The position numbers and the translations under genes were made by a program. This document shows positions 24,859-31,769 of a stretch of 64,000 bases of DNA, piece after piece. Numbering within the stretch: position 1 is the stretch's first letter; every line of letters starts with the position of its first letter. The DNA is taken from contig NZ_JAUCFJ010000002.1 in assembly GCF_030348505.1 (NCBI RefSeq), positions 2,484,001 through 2,548,000 on the forward strand, in the 5' to 3' direction. A model generated the notes under the pieces. That model searched no databases and was not told the DNA's origin. It saw nothing but the letters and a program-made list of their open reading frames with translations. Source of the stretch: Lysinibacillus sp. G4S2. GTDB lineage: Bacteria > Bacillota > Bacilli > Bacillales_A > Planococcaceae.

Positions 24859-25485
24859 ATGCTAAATCAACAAGGATTTAATTTATGGGCTGACGGGTAC
24901 GATAAAACGGTTCAGTTAAGTGAAGAAAGTAATCAATATCCATTTGCAGGATACAAAACAGTATTAAATACAATTTTTAACGAAGTCATGCACAGTCCAA
25001 AATCAACAATATTAGACATTGGCTTTGGCACAGGTGTATTAACGGCAAAGCTTTATGATAATGGCCATGCGATCAACGGATTCGATTTCTCCTCAAAAAT
25101 GATCGAAATCGCCAAAGAAAAAATGCCAGAAGCAAACTTAATAGAGTGGGATTTGTCAAAGGGGCTGCCAGCAGCGCTTCTTCATCAAAAATATGATGCC
25201 ATTATTAGCACCTATGCGCTGCATCATTTTACGGATGACATGAAAGTGCAATATATCACAGCATTATTACAGCAATTAACACCACAAGGAAAAATTTTCA
25301 TTGGCGATGTCGCTTTTGAAACAAGAGCGCAACTTGAAAAATGTCGTCAAGACAGTATTGATTACTGGGACGATGATGAGTTTTACTTTATCAATGAAGA
25401 GCTAAGTCTTTTATTAAAAGATCTTTGTCAAATAGATTTTTACCCAATTTCGCATTGTGGTGGGGTTTTTGTTATTTCGAATTAA
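24859..25485 (+). CDS. Class I SAM-dependent methyltransferase (YrrT-like)
   Basis: 208 residues. AdoMet motifs: ILDIGFGTGVLTAKLYDNG (motif I, about 51-69), GFDFSSKMIEIAKEKMPEA (motif II) and DAIISTYALHHFTDD (motif IV with post-motif His-His). The layout resembles the Methyltransf_25/YrrT group of small-molecule methyltransferases. The substrate is unknown. AGGAGGAG precedes ATG 24859. No biosynthetic gene adjoins. Confidence 0.85.
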   Translation: MLNQQGFNLWADGYDKTVQLSEESNQYPFAGYKTVLNTIFNEVMHSPKSTILDIGFGTGVLTAKLYDNGHAINGFDFSSKMIEIAKEKMPEANLIEWDLSKGLPAALLHQKYDAIISTYALHHFTDDMKVQYITALLQQLTPQGKIFIGDVAFETRAQLEKCRQDSIDYWDDDEFYFINEELSLLLKDLCQIDFYPISHCGGVFVISN

Positions 25486-25489
25486 TTAT

Positions 25490-25583
25490 TCTCGATAAAT
25501 CACAAAAAAGTTTCGATAAATCATATAAATTTCTCGGTAAATACACAATGTTAGTCGATAAATTTAGGATTCTTCTCGATAAG
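25490..25583. repeat. Array of five TCGATAAA words with exact 21-bp period
   Basis: Ten-base words TCTCGATAAA, TTTCGATAAA, TCTCGGTAAA, AGTCGATAAA and TCTCGATAAG start at 25490, 25511, 25532, 25553 and 25574, each 21 bases after the last. The 11-base spacers are not conserved. The array lies between the methyltransferase stop and its terminator, so it would be part of the mRNA 3' end. Confidence 0.85.
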
Positions 25584-25592
25584 ACGAATGAA

Positions 25593-25618
25593 GGGGCTGT
25601 CAGAAGGCAGCCCCTTTT
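25593..25618. terminator. Terminator between converging genes
   Basis: GGGGCTG and CAGCCCC with a short loop, followed by TTTTCTTT on the plus strand. Confidence 0.8.
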
Positions 25619-25620
25619 CT

Positions 25621-25956
25621 TTATGCAAACATCGACATAATATACTTACCTGATATCATAAAAACTGCATAAACTGCGAGAGCGCTCATTATGGAAATGC
25701 TAGGTTTAAACCAGTTTGTTAATAAAAATGCCAGAACCGTAAAAAGTAGCATACCGACAGCCCCGAACACAGTATTTTGTAAGACGCTATGGAAAGTATC
25801 TTCCTTCATATTTTTCATCTGCATTCCCATATTGATTAGTGTTAGGATAGGCAAGGCTGTAATGATGCCTGATAAAAACAGATATTTTGATTGGCTTAAC
25901 AGTAATGCTAATACCATGATAGAGCCGCCTACAATAAAATATAGAATATATAACAT
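25621..25956 (-). CDS. GlpM-like/DUF3147-related small membrane protein
   Basis: 111 residues with four predicted membrane helices. The central motif FLSGIITALPILTLINMGM is like the GlpM family (GLVPLFPTFALIAHYI in its archetype). GlpM proteins have no defined activity. GGGTTACAA precedes ATG 25956. A paralogous topology is seen in the DUF3147 gene at 26588, across the divergent region, so the two may belong to one function. Confidence 0.65.
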   Translation of the reverse strand: MLYILYFIVGGSIMVLALLLSQSKYLFLSGIITALPILTLINMGMQMKNMKEDTFHSVLQNTVFGAVGMLLFTVLAFLLTNWFKPSISIMSALAVYAVFMISGKYIMSMFA

Positions 25957-26136
25957 TTGTAACCCTCAAATTTTTTATATCAGAATAGTGTAATAATACT
26001 TTACGAAATACCTACTTACAAGTACCAGTTTTAAGTAATTAGCAAGAAGCTAAGAAAGATAGATTTTTATCAAAAAGAACGAGAATATTTTGGACGAAAA
26101 TATCTGAAAATATAAACTTTAACTTACCTCTTTTTA

Positions 26137-26175
26137 TATATCGTGTTATACGATATAATCGAATCGAACGATATA
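26137..26175 (+). promoter_or_regulatory. Operator and -10 box of the MarR-type operon
   Basis: TATATCGT-GTTAT-ACGATATA (26137-26157) is a perfect 8-bp inverted repeat that includes the -10 hexamer TATAAT (26154-26159). A further half site, ACGATATAT, lies at 26167-26175. This is a typical arrangement for an autorepressing MarR protein. Confidence 0.75.
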
Positions 26176-26192
26176 TTAAAGGAGTAAATTTG

Positions 26193-26591
26193 ATGATTAC
26201 AGATATAAACAACTATTTTACATCAATTTTCTATCATCTACATACAACACATGAAGAAGTGATTTCACATCAAAGCGTGCGTATTTTGCAGATGATTCAG
26301 AAGGAAGATGAAGTAACTGTGCGTGATATTGCAGGCTTACTGAATATTTCTCAAAATACAGCGTCTGAGCATGTCAAAAAACTAGAGCGTAGTGGCTGGG
26401 TGAAAAAAGAGCGTTCCAACGATGATCAACGCAAAGTAATTCTTCATTTAACAGCTGAAGGTCTTCAAATCGTTAAGAAAAATACAGAATTGGATGAGGA
26501 CAAACTACAGCAAGCATTAAATCAGCTATCAGAACAAGAACAACAAACGATTTTACAGGCATTTCGTCTATTATGTGAGGTGTCTAAATGA
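26193..26591 (+). CDS. MarR-family transcriptional regulator
   Basis: 132 residues with the winged helix-turn-helix VTVRDIAGLLNISQNTASEHVKKLERSGWVKKERSNDDQRKVILHLT cut here into recognition helix (SQNTASEHVKKLERSGW) and wing (NDDQRKVILHLT). AAAGGAG is 8 bases from ATG 26193; an in-frame TTG at 26190 is less likely. It heads an operon with the membrane protein (4-base overlap) and a GNAT gene, and probably represses it through the palindrome on its -10 box. The ligand is unknown. Confidence 0.85.
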   Translation: MITDINNYFTSIFYHLHTTHEEVISHQSVRILQMIQKEDEVTVRDIAGLLNISQNTASEHVKKLERSGWVKKERSNDDQRKVILHLTAEGLQIVKKNTELDEDKLQQALNQLSEQEQQTILQAFRLLCEVSK

Positions 26592-26938
26592 TGTATACAC
26601 TAGTGAAAATTCTCTGCTCGGCAGCCATAATTGGTATCGTAACAGAGGTTGCTAGAAGATTTCCTTCCTATGGTGGCATGATCGCAGCACTACCACTTGT
26701 CAGTATTTTAAGTATCATTTGGCTAACAGTACAAAGTGAGTCGAGTGAGCATATTCAGCGATTTACTTATGGTGTAATCGTTGGACTACCAGCAACTATG
26801 TTCATGCTATTTGTTATTTATATGGCGATGAAATCATCGATCCATATCGTTTTTGCCATTGGACTAGGGATTGTTTCGTGGGCAGTATTTCTTGGTATTC
26901 AAAAAGCGATTGCAGGTGTATTTAATATTTCTATTTAG
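26588..26938 (+). CDS. DUF3147 family membrane protein
   Basis: 116 residues, four hydrophobic segments. The family pattern is clear: IIGIVTEVARRFPSYGGMIA then ALPLVSILSIIWL. Function unknown; small permease-like proteins of this family often sit beside regulators. The ATG overlaps the regulator's stop (ATGA), so translation is coupled. Confidence 0.75.
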   Translation: MMYTLVKILCSAAIIGIVTEVARRFPSYGGMIAALPLVSILSIIWLTVQSESSEHIQRFTYGVIVGLPATMFMLFVIYMAMKSSIHIVFAIGLGIVSWAVFLGIQKAIAGVFNISI

Positions 26939-26949
26939 GAGATTAATTT

Positions 26950-27432
26950 ATGACAGTCATTCCTATTCAACAATTATCCAAAAATGATGTGTTGCATTTT
27001 TTTAAAGAGCATTGGGGAACTACAGAAATGGTCATTTCCAGCGGGGTTTATGACTGCAGCAAATTAGATGGCTTTGCCTATGTAGATGAACAAAACACAA
27101 TTTTAGGTCTTGTGACGTATATTATTCGTCATAAAGAATGTGAAATTATTTCCCTTGATAGTATTGTAGAAGGAAAAGGGATTGGTTCATTACTTGTACA
27201 AGCAGTTGAACAAAAAGCATTCGAACAAAGCTGTACAATGATAACCCTTATTACGACAAATGATAATTTACACGCATTAAAATTTTATCAAAAACGAGGC
27301 TATTATTTAGTTGAAGTATTACAGAACGCTGTTGAGCAAGCAAGAGCATATAAGCCTGAAATACCTTTAATCGGCAATGATGGGATTCCAATACGTGATG
27401 AAATACGATTAGAAAAGCAATCTGGCTCATAA
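26950..27432 (+). CDS. GNAT family N-acetyltransferase
   Basis: 160 residues. Strand EIISLDSIVEGKGIGSLLVQAVEQKA gives the acetyl-CoA loop EGKGIGSLL near 73-82, followed by TTNDNLHALKFYQKRGYYLV. TTAGGAGA precedes ATG 26950, 11 bases behind the DUF3147 gene. As third gene of a MarR-controlled operon it could modify a toxic small molecule, but the substrate is unknown. Confidence 0.85.
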   Translation: MTVIPIQQLSKNDVLHFFKEHWGTTEMVISSGVYDCSKLDGFAYVDEQNTILGLVTYIIRHKECEIISLDSIVEGKGIGSLLVQAVEQKAFEQSCTMITLITTNDNLHALKFYQKRGYYLVEVLQNAVEQARAYKPEIPLIGNDGIPIRDEIRLEKQSGS

Positions 27433-27453
27433 TGAGTCAGGTTGTTTTCTTTT
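27417..27453 (+). terminator. Terminator of the MarR operon
   Basis: GCAATCTGGCTCA and TGAGTCAGGTTGT pair with two mismatches or G-U pairs; TTTTCTTTTT follows. Confidence 0.7.
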
Positions 27454-27518
27454 TCAAGGTTTCATCACCTGCCATTTCTCGCTATACTTGATGGAGAGAT
27501 AGAAAGTGAGGAATTTAA

Positions 27519-27983
27519 ATGAAAAAAATCCTATTTGTTTTATTATTTAGCGTTCTTATGGTGGGAGCGGGTTTCTTCATATATTTAAAAAGCAATCCAC
27601 CACTTGTTATGAACGGCTTTACGAATCTGACTGATGATTCAACTACAAAAATTGTTGAAATAGAGAATAAAGGACTACAGGAGATAGAGCTTCAGCAAAT
27701 ACTCGTCAATGATAAACTGCCTGAAAATGCCGAGCTTGTCGTGAGTAAGTCTGAACCGTTTGAAGCGGAAACGAAGCTGGAGGATAACCCGAATATTACA
27801 TATCATAAGTTAAGACAAGTTAATATTTTTCCTAGTCAATACATAGATCGTAAAGCCGTTGGAAAGCAGCCTCAGCATTATGCTGTAAAGGTTGAGGCAC
27901 CCGATATTAAAACTATAACGATTAAATACAATTATTTGAAATTGCCGTTTACTCTAACAGCAGAGTTACAGACTACAAAATAA
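27519..27983 (+). CDS. Membrane-anchored protein of unknown function
   Basis: 154 residues: an N-terminal hydrophobic anchor (KKILFVLLFSVLMVGAGFFI) without lipobox, then an extracellular beta-rich domain (TKIVEIENKGLQEIELQQIL) resembling an immunoglobulin-like or FixG-type sandwich. GTGAGG precedes ATG 27519. A perfect hairpin at 27990-28026 ends the unit. No known family is recognised. Confidence 0.6.
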   Translation: MKKILFVLLFSVLMVGAGFFIYLKSNPPLVMNGFTNLTDDSTTKIVEIENKGLQEIELQQILVNDKLPENAELVVSKSEPFEAETKLEDNPNITYHKLRQVNIFPSQYIDRKAVGKQPQHYAVKVEAPDIKTITIKYNYLKLPFTLTAELQTTK

Positions 27984-27989
27984 AGTGAA

Positions 27990-28026
27990 ACAATAATCAG
28001 TGGGGTTCTTATCCCCACTGATTATT
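27990..28026 (+). terminator. Long perfect hairpin terminator
   Basis: AATAATCAGTGGGG and CCCCACTGATTATT with a 7-base loop, then TTGTC. The AATCAGTGG arm is shared with the hairpin at 20632-20664. Confidence 0.75.
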
Positions 28027-28258
28027 TGTCTTCACCAAATATAAGCAAACAACTATCCTATTTGGTGTTCAAACCATTTTTAAGGGAAGTTAATTCTGGA
28101 TAGTTATAATTTTTAAGTGTCTAATGCACTATATACTAGTTTTTGTCTTATCATTTATGCCCGTGTCATTTCATAAGATTGTTTGGTGAAAAAATACTGT
28201 TCCTCCTAAAACGTGGTAATCTGATAGTAACTGTAATTGCAATGTTAGGAGGGACTAA

Positions 28259-28768
28259 ATGGGGTTTGTCGTCATTGGTGCAGGTCTTTTGGTCTGTGTT
28301 TTCGCTATGGTTTTAGTGATTATTCGGAAGCATTCGAAGGGTGATGTTATGCTGGCAGTAACATCTACATATGAAGGGAAAAATGAATTAAATCAAGCAG
28401 TTATGAAGATATACTTTACGTTTTCAATTGGTAAACTGGCGCATCGTCAAAAAGAAATAATAGGCAGTATTGATTGGTCAGAAGGATGGATGCCCGTTTG
28501 CTATAATGTAAAGGAAAATGGAGCCTATCAAGAGAAACGATTACTCCATGCAACAAATGAGAAAACGTATACAACCTTCGAAATAAACGCTACAAATGCT
28601 ATAGATCATCTTGGACGGGGTGAAGGGTATGTTGTATTAGTTCTAGAGGACCCGATCTTTACAGATAAATCTAGAGCAGGAGTGATTCTTGTGGTAACCG
28701 CCAATATGGGGACCTATCAGCTGTCTGATTCAACAAGTTGGAATAATGACTTTGCTGTCTATCATTAA
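28259..28768 (+). CDS. Single-span membrane protein of unknown function
   Basis: 169 residues. GGAGGGACTAA precedes ATG 28259. The first 25 residues are a membrane segment (FVVIGAGLLVCVFAMVLVII) followed by a basic patch (RKHSKG); the rest is a soluble beta-rich domain (MKIYFTFSIGKLAHRQKEII). No family recognised. It heads a run of unknown genes. Confidence 0.6.
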   Translation: MGFVVIGAGLLVCVFAMVLVIIRKHSKGDVMLAVTSTYEGKNELNQAVMKIYFTFSIGKLAHRQKEIIGSIDWSEGWMPVCYNVKENGAYQEKRLLHATNEKTYTTFEINATNAIDHLGRGEGYVVLVLEDPIFTDKSRAGVILVVTANMGTYQLSDSTSWNNDFAVYH

Positions 28769-28806
28769 ATACTGACAAAAGCTATTCAAAGGGAGGAAAT
28801 GGACTA

Positions 28807-28872
28807 ATGAATAGTTTTTTTATTTGGCAGGAAAATAAAGGAACCTATTATAGTGAATTTCGTAGAATATAA
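28807..28872 (+). CDS. Very short ORF between two unknown genes
   Basis: GGGAGGAAATGG precedes ATG 28807; the 21-codon product (MNSFFIWQENKGTYYSEFRR) overlaps the extended frame of the next gene in another frame. It could be a leader or a gene remnant. Confidence 0.3.
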   Translation: MNSFFIWQENKGTYYSEFRRI

Positions 28873-28891
28873 AAAGAAAGGAGTGTATTTC

Positions 28892-29512
28892 TTGTATTCA
28901 TTACTATACTATAAGAAAAATCACTGGGAGATTGAAAATGAAGAGGATTTATACAAATATGCTGCAAGTGTACAAAAGCACATCGCCATCCTAACCTATG
29001 GCAATCAGTTAAATAAAGAAGCCTTGGATAAACTTATTGCAACTTATTTAACGGAGGGAAACGGCGATGACCCAAATAAATTCAATATAAGATACGATAC
29101 ATATGATGCCGATGTGAAAAGTGAACATAGAAATAATTGGATTTTTGATATTCAGATGGATGATGGGCAGCTTTTGGAGTTTGAGACGGCTATCCAACGT
29201 ATACATGGTACGCATGTCAGAATTCACCATAGGAGTAGAGGCCATTATGAAGTGAAAATTGATGACAAACTTTATTCCACAAGGGTTTATCGAACTAGAG
29301 ATTGCTCGAAGATTTACCGAGAGCCCATAGAGGGGAGATATTTACTTTTTATCGATGAGGAGTCCGAAGATAATGAGTTGTTAAGAAGTAAGATGCATAT
29401 GATGCCTAAGAAATTGCAATCGCTTTCTCTATCAGTGACAATTCCTCATGAAGAATGGGAAATATATGTACGAGATTGGATCAAACGATTACTCAAAATC
29501 ATACAAAAGTGA
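28892..29512 (+). CDS. Cytosolic protein of unknown function
   Basis: About 206 residues. AAAGGAG is 8 bases from TTG 28892, which is preferred to the GTG at 28853 lacking such a site. The protein is hydrophilic, with strands such as NNWIFDIQMDDGQLLEFETA and a basic central part (IHHRSRGHYEVKIDD). No known domain is recognised. It may form an operon with amj (gap 34 bases). Confidence 0.6.
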   Translation: MYSLLYYKKNHWEIENEEDLYKYAASVQKHIAILTYGNQLNKEALDKLIATYLTEGNGDDPNKFNIRYDTYDADVKSEHRNNWIFDIQMDDGQLLEFETAIQRIHGTHVRIHHRSRGHYEVKIDDKLYSTRVYRTRDCSKIYREPIEGRYLLFIDEESEDNELLRSKMHMMPKKLQSLSLSVTIPHEEWEIYVRDWIKRLLKIIQK

Positions 29513-29546
29513 TAATCAATCAACAACAAAAAGAAGGTAAAATACT

Positions 29547-30362
29547 TTGGATATTTTGACAGATAAATTATTAATGATTGCTTTGTTCATTCTCATCATT
29601 CATTCGATAGAAACACTTGCGTATGCAGTTCGATTATCAGGTGCACGTGTAAAATTATTAGCCTCTGCTTTATCATTGTTTAATGTCATGGTCATGGTTT
29701 CAAGGCTTGCGAATATGATGCAGCAGCCATTTACAGGAAGCTTGACTGACACAGCACCAAAGGAAAACACGCTTGCATTTGTGGAGCAGCAGTTCCGCGT
29801 ACTTATTGGCGCCGCTTCAATAGGTACATTGGTAGGCATTCTACTATTACCAACATTTGTAGCGATATTTTCAAGAGCCATTATTCATTTATCTGAGGAA
29901 AGAGGCTCTATTCCAGCATTATTCAAAAGAGGTTTTAGTATTGGATATGTCAAACGGGGAATAAAACATTTTCATATGCCAAGTTTTTCATACTTAAAGG
30001 GTATTAGTTGGCGTGATATACCTATTAAATTATTTATCGTTAATATCGCCATAACGGCCATCTATACAATTGGCGTACTATCTGCACTTTACGCCTCTTT
30101 ACTAGTTCCTGAAAGATCGACAACTGCTGTGATGTCGTCAGGGCTTATTAATGGTGTAGCAACGATGTTATTGATTATCTTTATTGACCCTAAAATTTCC
30201 ATTCTAGCTGATGATGTTATCAATCAAAGAGGCAGCTACTTAAATCTTAAGCGAGCTTCTGTGATGATGATGGCTTCAAGGCTGCTAGGCACATTTGTGG
30301 CACAGCTATTATTTATTCCTGGGGCAAAATATATTGCTTGGTTTACACAATTTATGACTTAG
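29547..30362 (+). CDS. amj: Lipid II flippase Amj (DUF2837 family)
   Basis: 271 residues, the same length as B. subtilis Amj (YdaH). The pattern is strong: HSIETLAYAVRLSGARVKLL at the start, then SLFNVMVMVSRLANMMQQPF and KRGFSIGYVKRGIKHFHMPS. Amj is an alternative to MurJ that flips lipid II across the membrane for peptidoglycan synthesis and in B. subtilis is induced by cell-envelope stress. AGAAGG precedes TTG 29547. A short ORF and a lipoprotein gene follow closely. Confidence 0.88.
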   Translation: MDILTDKLLMIALFILIIHSIETLAYAVRLSGARVKLLASALSLFNVMVMVSRLANMMQQPFTGSLTDTAPKENTLAFVEQQFRVLIGAASIGTLVGILLLPTFVAIFSRAIIHLSEERGSIPALFKRGFSIGYVKRGIKHFHMPSFSYLKGISWRDIPIKLFIVNIAITAIYTIGVLSALYASLLVPERSTTAVMSSGLINGVATMLLIIFIDPKISILADDVINQRGSYLNLKRASVMMMASRLLGTFVAQLLFIPGAKYIAWFTQFMT

Positions 30363-30372
30363 GAGGGTTTGC

Positions 30373-30498
30373 ATGAATCAAGAATTATATGACCGTCCAA
30401 CAGATTATTATGATAACCAACTTTTTACTATTGATGAACGATATATTGAAGTTGATAATATCATGATAACTTTCAAGGAAAGGGGAATCGTGTTCTAA
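30373..30498 (+). CDS. 41-residue protein between amj and a lipoprotein gene
   Basis: AGGAGGG precedes ATG 30373. The product is acidic and rich in Tyr and Asp (MNQELYDRPTDYYDNQLFTI) and ends IVF at 30496-30498. The stop overlaps the next start (TAATG), so it is translationally coupled to the lipoprotein. It is too short for a family call, but spacing and coupling support a real gene. Confidence 0.55.
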   Translation: MNQELYDRPTDYYDNQLFTIDERYIEVDNIMITFKERGIVF

Positions 30499-30857
30499 TG
30501 AAAAAATTTTGCTTCCTGATTTTGATGGTTTTTGTGTTAGCTGCTTGTAGTACGGATCAACAAGAAGATGTGCATTACATAGCGAAAAGTGAGCACTGGA
30601 AGGCGGTTTATAATAGTAATACTGAGGATGGCTTAAACATTTGCTATCTAGGTGAAAACAAAAACTTAGGTGATTTACAAATTTCGATTGAAGGTGCAAA
30701 AAATTCACTAGGGATGTCAGACGTACGCGTGAATACAGAAGGACAATTAACCTTAACGAAAAAAGAAAGTGAGCATATTTTTAAGGGGGACTCTACACCT
30801 AGCATTCATATTCAATGGCAGTCTTATGATGAGATTTTAGAAGTGCAGAATAACTAA
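30498..30857 (+). CDS. Small lipoprotein
   Basis: 119 residues with lipobox LAAC at Cys17 (MKKFCFLILMVFVLAACSTD). The rest is a small extracellular domain with strands (HWKAVYNSNTEDGLNICYLG). Its start overlaps the stop of the preceding ORF. Probably part of the amj transcript; no role can be assigned. Confidence 0.75.
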   Translation: MKKFCFLILMVFVLAACSTDQQEDVHYIAKSEHWKAVYNSNTEDGLNICYLGENKNLGDLQISIEGAKNSLGMSDVRVNTEGQLTLTKKESEHIFKGDSTPSIHIQWQSYDEILEVQNN

Positions 30858-30878
30858 AGTAATAGGGGAGAAGCCATT

Positions 30879-31106
30879 ATGAGAGAGGAAGAACGAAATG
30901 ATGTTGTTGTAATTAACGGACTTGAGATAAGTGGATTTATAGATAAAACAAAGAGGTGCTCTATATGTCAAAATCATACTATATATGATGATACTTTCGA
31001 TGTATAGTTTTGTGCTACATGTAATGACTGGAAAGAAGAAAAATGCAGTGATCCCCATTGCCACTACTGTGTACAAAGACCAGAGCGTTCATTGGCAAGC
31101 AAATAG
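30879..31106 (+). pseudogene. Cysteine-rich (zinc-ribbon-like) protein with in-frame TAG
   Basis: GGGGAGAAG precedes ATG 30879. The frame is open to 31106 except for a TAG at 31005-31007. Before it: DKTKRCSICQNHTIYDDTF; after it: FCATCNDWKEEKCSDPHCHY. Seven cysteines in C-x2-C pairs suggest one or two metal sites. A single base change would restore it, so the loss is recent or is a sequencing error. Confidence 0.6.
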
Positions 31107-31192
31107 TTATTAAACTGAGTTGGTATATATTTTTTTTGTAAAATACACCATTCTTACAATTTATATTACGAAAAAAAATAAAATTTCAAACG

Positions 31193-31221
31193 TTGACAAT
31201 TGCTGGAGCATTCGTTATAGT
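31193..31221 (+). promoter_or_regulatory. Promoter of the thrS transcript
   Basis: TTGACA (31193-31198), exact 17-bp spacer, TATAGT (31216-31221). Transcription would start near 31228. Confidence 0.8.
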
Positions 31222-31227
31222 AAATAA

Positions 31228-31490
31228 CAATTTCAGAAAGCAATGAAATTGGCGATGAGAAGGACACGAGTTTTGATGAACAATTCACAGAGAGGGAGGC
31301 ATTGGCTGAAAGCTTCCTAATGCAGCAAGCAAAACTTACTACCTTTGAGCAGTGCTTGGAAACTTGCACCGTTTTTGCAACGTTACTGCAAATCAATGAG
31401 CCACTAGTGCATCTAGTGGGAATTTGGGTGGAACCACGGGTAATCAACACATGCTCGTCCCTTTATGGGGCGCGAGCATGTGTTTTTTTT
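31228..31490 (+). promoter_or_regulatory. T-box leader of thrS with terminator
   Basis: The conserved T-box GGTGGAACCACGGG lies at 31427-31440. The upstream part has the stem I features AGAAGGACACGAG and AGAGAGGGAGG, and ACTACC (two Thr codons) near 31340 on the 3' side as specifier candidate. The terminator is ACACATGCTCG (31447-31457) with its complement at 31473-31483 and eight T residues. Uncharged tRNA-Thr would stabilise the antiterminator and allow thrS expression. Confidence 0.9.
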
Positions 31491-31494
31491 ATTT

Positions 31495-31750
31495 GTAACT
31501 TCTTTCAGTAGAAGACTCTCACATTTATAGGTTAAAGATGAGTGCGGTTTTAAGTCAATTTTCAGAGTCTGTCCAAACATCAACTGAAAGAAGTTACAGC
31601 CTCCGGCGGATGTCACGGAATCGGAAAGGAGTTCGCAAAGGATGTTAGCCTAAAATCATCGCATCCATGCGATAACGGCTAACTGACCTGCATCGTGCAG
31701 GCCTAAGCGCAAAGCCGATTCTGGACGCAATTATACCGAGGCATAATTGA
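31495..31750 (+). ncRNA. Structured leader element between the T-box and thrS
   Basis: At least six helices can be read: a perfect 15-bp stem (31495-31509 with 31583-31597), an inner AGACTCT/AGAGTCT, a long-range GGAATCGG/CCGATTCT closing two hairpins (GTTAGCC/GGCTAAC around ATCGCAT/ATGCGAT, and CCTGCA/TGCAGG), and CAATTAT/ATAATTG (31728-31734, 31743-31749). No frame of significance runs through. It lies behind the T-box terminator, inside the thrS 5' untranslated region. It may be a dispersed structured repeat or an IS-derived RNA; I do not recognise a named class. Confidence 0.65.
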
Positions 31751-31769
31751 TAAAAAAGGAGTAGAGAAC

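Noticed and set aside
25490..25583. CRISPR array
   Set aside because: Repeats of 10 bases and spacers of 11 are far too short, the repeats lack symmetry, and no cas gene is present. The same holds for the arrays at 38222, 49376 and 61635.
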